DNA of 10,586 nucleotides from an uncultured Clostridia bacterium (GTDB lineage Bacteria > Bacillota > Clostridia > Oscillospirales > Acutalibacteraceae): NCBI GenBank assembly GCA_937901145.1, contig CALCHE010000075.1, forward strand, positions 1 through 10,586, written 5' to 3'. The notes below the pieces were generated by a model that did not search any database, was not told the origin of the DNA, and saw nothing but the letters and a program-made list of their open reading frames with translations. A program made the translations under genes and the position numbers. Positions within the stretch are counted from its first letter, which is position 1. Each line of letters opens with the position of its first letter. Below, piece after piece: positions 1 through 6,221 of this stretch.

Positions 1-10
1 AGTGATATAT

Positions 11-87
11 CGCGGAGTGGAGCAACCCGGTAGCTCGTCGGGCTCATAACCCGGAGGTTGCAGGTTCAAATCCTGTCTCCGCAACCA
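11..87 (+). tRNA. Initiator tRNA-fMet (anticodon CAT)
   Basis: The full cloverleaf can be folded by eye. The acceptor stem is 12-17 with 77-82, the D stem GAGC/GCTC is 20-23 with 33-36, and the anticodon stem is 38-42 with 50-54. The anticodon CAT lies at 45-47, the T stem is 60-64 with 72-76, and CCA is encoded at 85-87. Two hallmarks mark it as the initiator rather than the elongator: the first acceptor position is an unpaired C11 x A83 (C1-A72), and the anticodon stem carries three consecutive G-C pairs (GGG 40-42 with CCC 50-52). It delivers formyl-methionine to start codons. A hairpin terminator follows directly. The promoter lies before the window. Confidence 0.97.
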
Positions 88-122
88 AAAATCCCTTGGA
101 CATCAGTTCGAGGGATTTTCTT
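88..122 (+). terminator. Intrinsic terminator after tRNA-fMet
   Basis: AAAATCCCT (88-96) pairs perfectly with AGGGATTTT (111-119). The stem extends inward with G-T wobbles to 100/107, leaving a 6-nt loop, and CTT follows. It starts one base after the CCA end of the tRNA, so it most likely ends the tRNA transcript. Confidence 0.85.
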
Positions 123-153
123 ATAATATGAAATATTTCAAGGAGAAAATACT

Positions 154-753
154 ATGTCTTTCGAAAAAATGCATTCAGGTGAAATTTATGACCCAAATGA
201 CAGTGATATAATGAGCGAACAGGCGAAGTGTCTGGAAAAGCTCTATGATTTTAATGCAACAAGACCCTGTGAATTTGATAAAAGACAAAAGCTTCTTAAG
301 GAGATGTTTGCTGAGATAGGGGAGGACTGTTATATTGAGCCGCCTCTTCGTGCGAATTGGGGCGGAAAGCATATTCATTTCGGTAACAGTGTGTATGCTA
401 ATTTTAATCTTACCTGCGTTGACGATACACATATTTATGTAGGTGATTGCACGATGTTTGCGCCTAATGTAGTTCTTGCTACGGCTGGGCATCCTATTCT
501 TCCCGAACTTCGAGAAAAGGCATATCAGTTCAATATGCCTATACATATCGGAAGAAACTGTTGGCTTGGTGCTGGAGTTATCGTAATGCCGGGCGTTAAT
601 ATCGGTGATAATACAGTAATCGGTGCAGGGAGTGTTGTCACCAAGGATATACCCTCAGATGTAGTCGCTGTAGGAAACCCCTGTAAGGTTCTTCGTCCTA
701 TCGGAGAAAGAGATAAAGAATATTATTATAAAGACAGAAAGATAAATCTGTAA
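154..753 (+). CDS. Sugar O-acetyltransferase (LacA/Maa family)
   Basis: This 199-residue protein has the usual length and layout of maltose/galactoside O-acetyltransferases, which move acetyl from acetyl-CoA to a sugar hydroxyl in the cytoplasm. Residues about 4-55 form the N-terminal Maa helical segment (EKMHSGEIYDPND). Residues about 70-180 form a left-handed beta helix of hexapeptide repeats (for example IGRNCWLGAGVIVMPGVNIG). The catalytic histidine is H113 in ATAGHP, and the C-terminal GNPCKVLR motif typical of the family is at 174-181. The start is supported by AAGGAG at 140-145, eight bases before ATG. The metal exporter gene follows after 14 bases and is probably co-transcribed. A TATAAT at 122-127 could be its -10, but no good -35 is visible. 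The family removes excess non-metabolised sugars; the actual substrate cannot be read from sequence. Confidence 0.92.
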   Translation: MSFEKMHSGEIYDPNDSDIMSEQAKCLEKLYDFNATRPCEFDKRQKLLKEMFAEIGEDCYIEPPLRANWGGKHIHFGNSVYANFNLTCVDDTHIYVGDCTMFAPNVVLATAGHPILPELREKAYQFNMPIHIGRNCWLGAGVIVMPGVNIGDNTVIGAGSVVTKDIPSDVVAVGNPCKVLRPIGERDKEYYYKDRKINL

Positions 754-767
754 TTTCGGTGATCTGT

Positions 768-1949
768 ATGACAAATCTGCTTCTTAAAATTTTTATAAAG
801 AATAAAGAGTTAACCTCTTCTTCGACAAGAGCATCGGTAGGTATGCTTTCGGGTGGTGTAGGTATAGTATGTAATCTTTTGCTTTTTGCTCTGAAGATTC
901 TCATCGGCACAGTAGCCGGTTCTGTTTCTATTACAGCCGATGCTATGAATAACCTCTCTGATGCCACAAGCTCTATTGTTACTCTTGTCGGATTCAGACT
1001 GGCCAAAATGCCTGCAGACGAGGATCATCCCTACGGTCATGCACGATATGAATATCTGTCGGGTCTGGCTGTTGCCGCTATGATTGTCGTTATCGGTTTT
1101 GAGCTTGCCAAAACATCTGTAGAAAAGATTATTGAACCCTCAGCAGTTGTGTTGTCGGTTCCGGCTTGTATTGCTCTTATAGGTTCCGTTGCTGTTAAGC
1201 TTTGGCTATGCTTGTTTAACCGTAAGCTTGGTAAATCAATTAATTCGTCAGCTTTACTTGCTACATCAGCGGATAGTAGAAATGACGCTGTAGCCACTAC
1301 TGTAGTTCTTATTGCAGGCATAATCGAGCTTATCTTCCACGTACAGATAGACGGTATTATGGGTCTTCTCGTAGCACTGTTCATTCTTTACAGTGGAGTT
1401 ACCCTCGCTAAAGACACAATAAGCCCACTGCTCGGTGAAAACGCAAGTCCTGAGCTTAAGGAGCTGATAATAAGCGTTATGCGTACCTGTCCTGAGGTAT
1501 TAGGATATCATGATCTTATGGTGCACGATTACGGCCCCGGTCAGCGCTTTGCGAGTATTCATGTGGAAATGGATCATAAGGCTGACCCGCTCTACTGTCA
1601 CGAATTGATTGACACCTTAGAAAGAAACTGTCTTGAAGAGCATAATATCCATCTTGTTATCCATTATGATCCTGTCGTAACAGGTGACGAAGAGCTTGAC
1701 AGACTCCGTCATATTGTTATTGAGCTGCTCAGAGCGCAGGATGACAGAATATCCATACACGATTTCCGAATGGTGAAAGGCGAGAAACAGACAAACCTTA
1801 TTTTTGATATAGCGCTTCCTTCTGAGCTGATGTCGAGAAAAAAGGAAGTCAAATCAAAGCTTGACAGTTGTCTGGCGGTTATAGATGATATGACTTACTA
1901 TACTGTTGTCGAATTTGATATGATTGCTTTTAACAATGATTTAGCCTGA
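768..1949 (+). CDS. Cation diffusion facilitator (CDF) metal exporter, probably Mn/Fe-type, with extended C-terminal region
   Basis: This is a membrane antiporter that expels divalent metal ions in exchange for protons. Numbered from ATG at 768 (393 aa), it shows the family's TM2 signature SITADAMNNLSDA with N61xxxD65, the loop motif DEDHPYGHARYEYL (about 84-97), and D169xxxD173 in TM5. An N/D/D/D metal site, rather than the HxxxD of zinc CDFs, is what I recall for manganese exporters such as MntE, so Mn2+ is the favoured but unproven substrate. The ferredoxin-like cytosolic domain spans about 225-305. A further 85 residues look like a second copy of it. CDFs are usually near 300 aa, so this one is long. 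GGTGAT (757-762) serves the ATG; an in-frame GTG at 759 would add three residues but lacks a Shine-Dalgarno. The gene lies 14 bases after the acetyltransferase and ends at a strong terminator. Confidence 0.93.
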   Translation: MTNLLLKIFIKNKELTSSSTRASVGMLSGGVGIVCNLLLFALKILIGTVAGSVSITADAMNNLSDATSSIVTLVGFRLAKMPADEDHPYGHARYEYLSGLAVAAMIVVIGFELAKTSVEKIIEPSAVVLSVPACIALIGSVAVKLWLCLFNRKLGKSINSSALLATSADSRNDAVATTVVLIAGIIELIFHVQIDGIMGLLVALFILYSGVTLAKDTISPLLGENASPELKELIISVMRTCPEVLGYHDLMVHDYGPGQRFASIHVEMDHKADPLYCHELIDTLERNCLEEHNIHLVIHYDPVVTGDEELDRLRHIVIELLRAQDDRISIHDFRMVKGEKQTNLIFDIALPSELMSRKKEVKSKLDSCLAVIDDMTYYTVVEFDMIAFNNDLA

Positions 1950-1955
1950 TTGCAG

Positions 1956-1988
1956 AAAAGAGTCCCGCGAGAAATGCGGGACTCTTTT
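1956..1988. terminator. Bidirectional intrinsic terminator between convergent genes
   Basis: AAAAGAGTCCCGC (1956-1968) and GCGGGACTCTTTT (1976-1988) form a perfect 13-bp stem with a 7-nt loop. The A-run on one side and T-run on the other mean each strand ends in a U-tract. It therefore serves both the CDF gene (plus) and the convergent small membrane protein gene (minus), whose stop codon is about 40 bases away. Confidence 0.93.
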
Positions 1989-2030
1989 CGGTAATGAGTT
2001 ATATTTGAGTGGGAGAAAGAAAAATGTCTG

Positions 2031-2282
2031 TTATGCTGCGTTATTCGGTATTCTGCGAACGGGTGCTGTTCTGATGTTACTGTTTCTCAATGAAGCGTTT
2101 GTATCGGGCTTACGAACAGTTTTCTTAGCAGTATTTGCCTTAACGGATTTTTTCACAGCTTTTTTCTTAGCTCTGATATTATCTTCGATTTTAATAAAAT
2201 GCTTCTCAAAAAGGATGAGAATAAAAAGAACTGCTGCGAGTGTGAAATATACTGCTGAAAAGCTACCTAATGTATTAAACAT
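2031..2282 (-). CDS. Small single-span membrane protein with basic tail, probable SOS (LexA)-regulated gene
   Basis: This 83-residue protein has no charged residue in its first 25 positions, with a single hydrophobic helix at about 8-25 (AVYFTLAAVLFILILF). Residues 27-83 carry about 17 Lys/Arg against three Asp/Glu, including AKKKAVKKSVKANTAKKTVRKP-like Lys/Ala-rich sequence. I do not recognise the family by sequence. The gene is credible because of its expression signals: AAGGAGGA (minus strand, 2298-2291) eight bases before ATG, a TTGACT-16-TATAAT promoter and LexA-box matches. Known LexA-controlled short single-span proteins in Firmicutes are the division inhibitors YneA and SosA, so a role in delaying division after DNA damage is the leading inference. 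Against this, there is no LysM domain, and the positive tail predicts a cytoplasmic C terminus, opposite to YneA. A membrane toxin or a DNA-binding membrane anchor are alternatives. Confidence 0.78.
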   Translation of the reverse strand: MFNTLGSFSAVYFTLAAVLFILILFEKHFIKIEDNIRAKKKAVKKSVKANTAKKTVRKPDTNASLRNSNIRTAPVRRIPNNAA

Positions 2283-2301
2283 AATAAATATCCTCCTTAA
2301 A

Positions 2302-2315
2302 CGAACATTCGTTCT
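2302..2315 (-). promoter_or_regulatory. LexA (SOS) box, strong match
   Basis: CGAACATTCGTTCT on the plus strand contains GAAC-N4-GTTC and matches 9 of the 10 fixed positions of the Gram-positive LexA operator CGAAC-N4-GTTCG. It lies between the -10 and the Shine-Dalgarno of the minus-strand gene, at roughly +8 to +21, where bound LexA would block transcription. The LexA assignment rests on motif match and position only; lexA is not in the window. Confidence 0.8.
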
Positions 2316-2329
2316 TCGTTTGTGATTTA

Positions 2330-2357
2330 ATTATAGCAGATTTTATCGAAAAGTCAA
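2330..2357 (-). promoter_or_regulatory. Near-consensus sigma-A promoter of the small SOS gene
   Basis: Read on the minus strand, the -35 is TTGACT (2357-2352), the spacer is 16 bp and the -10 is a perfect TATAAT (2335-2330). The start of transcription should fall near 2323, about 40 bases before the start codon. So strong a promoter on a small membrane protein gene would need tight repression, which fits the flanking LexA sites. Confidence 0.85.
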
Positions 2358-2369
2358 TACAAATGTTCG
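2356..2369 (-). promoter_or_regulatory. Second, degenerate LexA-like box next to the -35
   Basis: On the minus strand this reads CGAACATTTGTATT, with one perfect CGAAC arm and a poor second arm, 7 of 10 fixed positions in all. It overlaps the upstream edge of the -35. Its centre is about 54 bp from the strong box, close to five helical turns, so cooperative binding is possible. On its own it would be weak evidence. Confidence 0.45.
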
Positions 2370-2466
2370 ATAAATTTGATTTTTGGGTACATATAAATGG
2401 ACTTTGTAGAAAAAGCTTTGTCTTTCTTCCTTTGTTGTCAAAAAGTAATGATATTTTTTGTGTGTT

Positions 2467-2495
2467 TTGACATCCTAATTATTTCGGAAAATAAA
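2467..2495 (+). promoter_or_regulatory. Probable promoter for the hydrolase-glycosidase operon
   Basis: A perfect -35 TTGACA (2467-2472) is followed after 17 bp by AATAAA (2490-2495), which matches four of six -10 positions. It would give a 5' leader of about 55 bases before the ATG at 2556. The leader contains an A6T6 tract at 2498-2509. A competing TAATAT at 2532-2537 has no well-spaced -35. Confidence 0.45.
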
Positions 2496-2555
2496 TGAAA
2501 AAATTTTTTATTTGTGATATACTTATTCCAATAATATACATTAGGAGGAATTATT

Positions 2556-3485
2556 ATGATTAAGACAGAATTTTCTTTCCCTTCAGTTTCGACACTTGCT
2601 GATATCCACGCTGCATCCTATAAGCCAGAAAACGGAGATATCAAAGCAGTAATTCAGGTAGCACACGGAATGGCAGAGCATCTTGAGAGATATGAAAAAT
2701 TTGCTGAAGCTTTATGTAACAATGGCTACGCTCTTTACATAAATGATCATCTCGGTCACGGTACAAGCGTTAAGAATGAGGATGAGCTCGGTTATTTCGG
2801 TGAAAAGGATGGTTGGAAATATTTTGTTGAGGACTGTCATCAGCTTACTGAAATCATTAAAAAAGAAAATCCGTCTGTTCCTGTCGTTTTCTTCGGTCAT
2901 TCGATGGGCTCGTTTGTTGCCAGAGCCTACAGTATAAAATATGCCGATGAAATTACAGGTGCTGTTTATTGCGGTACAGCAGGTCCTAACCCTGCTGCAG
3001 GTGCGGGTATTCTTCTTACCAAAATTATCGCAAAAATCAAAGGTACTCACTACAGAAGCAAGCTTATCGATAAAGTCGGCTTCGGTGCATACAACAGTAA
3101 ATTTGAGGGCAGAACCTCCTTCGACTGGCTTTCAAGAGATAATGAAGAGGTAGATAAATACATCGCAGATGAACTTTGCGGTTATCTTTTCACTGCTTAC
3201 GGTTACCGCGATTTGTTTTCTCTTCTCAGTTATGTTTCTTCAGCTGAATGGTTTACCTCGCTTTCAAAAGAGCTTCCCGTTCTTATTATTTCAGGTGCTA
3301 TGGACCCTGTAGGCGAATATAGCAAGGGTATCGAAAAGGTTTGTAAATCACTTTCTGATGCCGGTAAAACCAATGTTAAGAAAATTCTTTATCCTGACGC
3401 AAGGCATGAAATTCTCAATGAAAAAGCATGCTTCGATAAGGTTTGCAAAGATGTAATCGGCTGGATTGAAGAGGTTTTAAAATAA
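2556..3485 (+). CDS. Alpha/beta hydrolase, monoacylglycerol lipase / lysophospholipase-like
   Basis: This is a cytoplasmic serine hydrolase of the Hydrolase_4 (monoacylglycerol lipase-like) group, which cleaves ester bonds such as those in monoacylglycerols or lysophospholipids. All expected marks are visible in the 309 residues: the oxyanion HG motif at 38-39 (VAHGMAEHLERY), the DHLGHGTS loop at 64-71, and the nucleophile elbow GHSMG with S116. D250 in SGAMDPVG and H284 in DARHE complete the catalytic triad. The lid region is about 145-235. There is no signal peptide. AGGAGG (2543-2548) sits seven bases before ATG. The glycosidase gene begins 19 bases downstream, so the two are probably one operon. 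An esterase that removes acyl decorations from glycans would suit that neighbour, but the fold does not fix the substrate. Confidence 0.92.
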   Translation: MIKTEFSFPSVSTLADIHAASYKPENGDIKAVIQVAHGMAEHLERYEKFAEALCNNGYALYINDHLGHGTSVKNEDELGYFGEKDGWKYFVEDCHQLTEIIKKENPSVPVVFFGHSMGSFVARAYSIKYADEITGAVYCGTAGPNPAAGAGILLTKIIAKIKGTHYRSKLIDKVGFGAYNSKFEGRTSFDWLSRDNEEVDKYIADELCGYLFTAYGYRDLFSLLSYVSSAEWFTSLSKELPVLIISGAMDPVGEYSKGIEKVCKSLSDAGKTNVKKILYPDARHEILNEKACFDKVCKDVIGWIEEVLK

Positions 3486-3504
3486 TATAAAGGGTTAAAA
3501 CTTA

Positions 3505-6120
3505 ATGAAGAATATAGTAATAGAAAATAATCATATAAGGAAAGAACTTCACCTGAAGTCAGACAGGATCAAGGGATTCACTCTCGTAAATAAAAACAAC
3601 GATAGGACTTTAATTAGTCAGAAATGCGGTGAGGAGTTCGTTCTTACATTTAAATCTGCGTTCGGAAAAAAGGAGATTAAGGCTTCGGATATTAAAGTTT
3701 CTGATATTTCATCCGTGCGTGAAGGTGAAATCAGCAAGTATACTGTAACTTTCAGTAGCTTCGATGTAAAAGACAGCAAAATCGAGGTAAAGCTGGTGTG
3801 CATTCTGAATGATTATCGCTGTTATATCAGAAAATATCTTGAACTCAGATATGAGAAAAAAGGAGTCAAGGAGATAATACTTGACTCCATCGCCTTTGAA
3901 AGCTTCAGTTTTGACAGCAGTTTAAAATTCTGGTCTGTACCCAAACAGAAGGATGCCGAAACCAAAAGCTTTGCTCTGTCACTCGGTCAGCCGATATATG
4001 TTGACGGTTTTTATTTCGGTTGTGAGTTTCCTGTTGCAATTAACAAAATTAAAAATTACAATGCTATGAGCACCTATTACAGCGGTAAAAGGCTGAGTGA
4101 GCTTATCGGTTCGGGATGCTATATTTCTCATAAGAGTGTAGCGGGCGGTGCCGTAAGTGACATTTTCGAGGATGTGCAGAAGGCATTTTTTGAATACATA
4201 AAGGACATCTCTAAGCCTGTTTATATTCGCAGACAGTATAATTCCTGGTATGATAATATGCTCAATATCACGAAGGAAAATATCACATCATCTTTTCTCG
4301 AAATAGAAAAGATGATGACAAAAACCGGTGAGCCTCCTCTCGATTCTTATGTCGCTGATGACGGATGGAATGATTACGACGGCGCGTTCTGGGGCTTTAA
4401 TAAAAACTTTCCCGATGAGCTTTATCCTTTTAAAAATTTGGCTGAAAGTCTTGGTTCTAAATTCGGCCTTTGGCTCGGTCCGAGAGGCGGATATACTAAT
4501 GATACGATAAAATTTGCCCGAAGGATTCAGCAGGAAGGTAACGGATTTGTCAATAAACAGGCAAAGGATATCTGTGTAGGAAGTAAAAAATACACTCAAA
4601 AAACTGAAGAATTACTTCTCGATTTTCAGAAACGGTTTAATATCAATTATTTTAAGCTTGACGGATTTGCGCAGTATGCCTGTAAAAATAAAAAGCATGA
4701 CCATATTACAGGCGGTTGTAATGATGTTTATTTCTTCACTGATACTTGGGAAAGATGGATAAAAGCCTTCGAAAAATTTAATTTATGCGGTGGTTCGGAT
4801 TTTTGGATAAACCTTACCTGTTATGCCTGGCCGTCAGCGTGGTTTCTGCAGTGGGTAAACAGTGTATGGATGCAGATAAGCATTGATGTCGGATTTATCG
4901 GTAAAAAGGGTAATGTCTCCGATAAGGACCGTATGCTCAGCTACCGTGATGAGCTTTATTTGGATTTTCGTAGAGTGAGACAGTTCCAGTTCCCGCAAAG
5001 AGCTCTGTACAATCACGATCCCATTTACGGTAAAGAAGCAAAAGTATCCATGAGTGATGATGAATTCAGAGAGTATCTGTTTACTATGGCGACCAGGGGA
5101 ACACAGTTCTGGGAGCTTTACTACAGTCATTCTCTGATGAACGAAGCCAAATGGAGAATCAATTATTCCTGTATGCGCTTCATCGAGGAAAATATCAGCA
5201 TTCTTTCGAATTCTATTGTTTTCGGTGGCAGACCCTCTAAATCTGAAGTGTACGGTTTCAGCTGCTTCGGTGACCACGAAGGTATAGTTTCTCTTCGTAA
5301 CAGCGGTTCTTCAGCGCAAAGTTATACACTTAAGCTCGATGAGAAGATAGGTGTTAACAAGTCCTTCTCTTTCGGTGAGCTGTACACGGTACTTCCTTAT
5401 AATACTGAGGGATCTCAGGGTGCGTATTCTTATGGTGACGAGATTAAGATTGATTTAAATCCTTATCAGACTAAAATTCTCCATTTCGGCAAGAAAAACA
5501 AAAAACTTGAAGTTGTTTATTCTAAAGCTTTGTCTGATAAAAAGCTACTCGTTACCTTTAATCAGTTTGTCGATATTTCAGAGGCTTTTTCATCAGAAAA
5601 TCATATCACTGCCAAAGAGCTTCTTGAGGACTATATGTCTGTTATATTTACTTTTGAAAAGCCTTTTGATGAAAGCAATAGAATTGTTATTTCTTCTGTT
5701 AAGGGTGATACGGCTGTTTTCAGTGATGTTGAAATCGGATTTAATTATTATGAAAACGATTTGATTACAGACGGTGCAATAAAAGGTAAAAGAGATTTTT
5801 CTGTAGTGGTTAATCTGACAGAAAAGAATGAAGGTGTTCTGTTCTCTCAGGGTGATGAACTCGAAATATCTGTAGAAAAGGACGGATATGTCAGATTCAG
5901 AATCGGAGCCTTTACATTAAAATCTGTTACAACAGCTTTTGATGCAGTTCAGATTACAGCTGTAAGAGAGCGTAACAATGTGATGAAGCTTTACCTTGAT
6001 AAGATTCTTGATGCCGGAATGCCCTGTGTGGAATTTGAACTGACAGGAGAGAAAGCGATAGTTTCCGAAGGTGTTAATGTCAGACTTATCGATAAAGCAC
6101 TGGATTATGATGAAATCTGA
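3505..6120 (+). CDS. GH36-like (clan GH-D) glycoside hydrolase, alpha-galactosidase-like, with C-terminal Ig-like and LamG-like domains
   Basis: This 871-residue protein has no signal peptide, so it should act in the cytoplasm. Residues 1-235 form an N-terminal beta-rich domain. A TIM-barrel follows with YNSWYDNMLNI (245-255), VADDGWNDYDG (283-293) and LGSKFGLWLGPRGGY (316-330). YFKLDG (382-387) has D386 in the place of the clan GH-D nucleophile. SIDVGF (459-464) offers D461 as possible acid/base; this second residue is less certain because the usual SDN-type context is absent. After a beta domain (about 570-662), LLVTFNQFVD (681-690) starts an Ig-like segment. About 755-871 resembles a LamG/concanavalin fold, with MKLYLDK and the terminal RLIDKALDYDEI. 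AAAGGG (3489-3494) precedes the ATG, 19 bases after the hydrolase stop. No hairpin terminator follows. Alpha-galactosidase is the best guess; another alpha-glycoside is possible. Confidence 0.78.
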   Translation: MKNIVIENNHIRKELHLKSDRIKGFTLVNKNNDRTLISQKCGEEFVLTFKSAFGKKEIKASDIKVSDISSVREGEISKYTVTFSSFDVKDSKIEVKLVCILNDYRCYIRKYLELRYEKKGVKEIILDSIAFESFSFDSSLKFWSVPKQKDAETKSFALSLGQPIYVDGFYFGCEFPVAINKIKNYNAMSTYYSGKRLSELIGSGCYISHKSVAGGAVSDIFEDVQKAFFEYIKDISKPVYIRRQYNSWYDNMLNITKENITSSFLEIEKMMTKTGEPPLDSYVADDGWNDYDGAFWGFNKNFPDELYPFKNLAESLGSKFGLWLGPRGGYTNDTIKFARRIQQEGNGFVNKQAKDICVGSKKYTQKTEELLLDFQKRFNINYFKLDGFAQYACKNKKHDHITGGCNDVYFFTDTWERWIKAFEKFNLCGGSDFWINLTCYAWPSAWFLQWVNSVWMQISIDVGFIGKKGNVSDKDRMLSYRDELYLDFRRVRQFQFPQRALYNHDPIYGKEAKVSMSDDEFREYLFTMATRGTQFWELYYSHSLMNEAKWRINYSCMRFIEENISILSNSIVFGGRPSKSEVYGFSCFGDHEGIVSLRNSGSSAQSYTLKLDEKIGVNKSFSFGELYTVLPYNTEGSQGAYSYGDEIKIDLNPYQTKILHFGKKNKKLEVVYSKALSDKKLLVTFNQFVDISEAFSSENHITAKELLEDYMSVIFTFEKPFDESNRIVISSVKGDTAVFSDVEIGFNYYENDLITDGAIKGKRDFSVVVNLTEKNEGVLFSQGDELEISVEKDGYVRFRIGAFTLKSVTTAFDAVQITAVRERNNVMKLYLDKILDAGMPCVEFELTGEKAIVSEGVNVRLIDKALDYDEI

Positions 6121-6148
6121 TGATTATTTTTTTCAATAAAATTCTTTT

Positions 6149-6200
6149 GTATATTGACTTTTATTGACAGAATATATTATTATGTATATTAACTTTTATT
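6149..6200. repeat. 17-nt direct repeat, 35-bp period, in promoter region
   Basis: GTATATTGACTTTTATT (6149-6165) recurs as GTATATTAACTTTTATT (6184-6200), 16 of 17 identical with starts 35 bp apart. The first copy includes a -35-like TTGACT. The repeats bracket the likely start region of the downstream gene and might be a duplicated promoter or regulator site. Confidence 0.7.
6154..6183 (+). promoter_or_regulatory. Probable promoter for the zinc-ribbon protein and symporter operon
   Basis: TTGACT (6154-6159), 18 bp and TATTAT (6178-6183) give a usable sigma-A promoter. An alternative uses TTGACA (6164-6169) with TATATT (6185-6190) at a short 15-bp spacing. Which one is used cannot be told from sequence, but together they indicate transcription starting anew after the glycosidase gene. 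Confidence 0.5.
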
Positions 6201-6221
6201 TTATGTGGAAAGGGTGTTCTG

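Noticed and set aside
11..122. tRNA as an integration site for a mobile element
   Set aside because: No integrase gene, phage-like gene or repeat of the tRNA 3' end is visible downstream; the neighbours are ordinary metabolic genes.
175..546. Minus-strand 123-codon ORF inside the acetyltransferase
   Set aside because: The plus frame has intact hexapeptide repeats and a catalytic His; the antisense product has no family features.
2005..2325. Plus-strand 106-codon ORF with Phe/Leu-rich hydrophobic product
   Set aside because: It is the complement of the Lys-rich minus-strand gene (AAA read as TTT), begins at TTG without a Shine-Dalgarno, and runs through the promoter and LexA box of that gene. 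The minus-strand gene has far better signals.
4834..5277. Minus-strand 147-codon ORF inside the glycosidase
   Set aside because: The plus frame there is a continuous, motif-bearing glycosidase; the antisense frame shows no recognisable domain or start signal.
6121..6140. T-run after the glycosidase gene as a terminator
   Set aside because: There is a run of seven T but no stable GC-containing hairpin before it, so it is not called as an intrinsic terminator.
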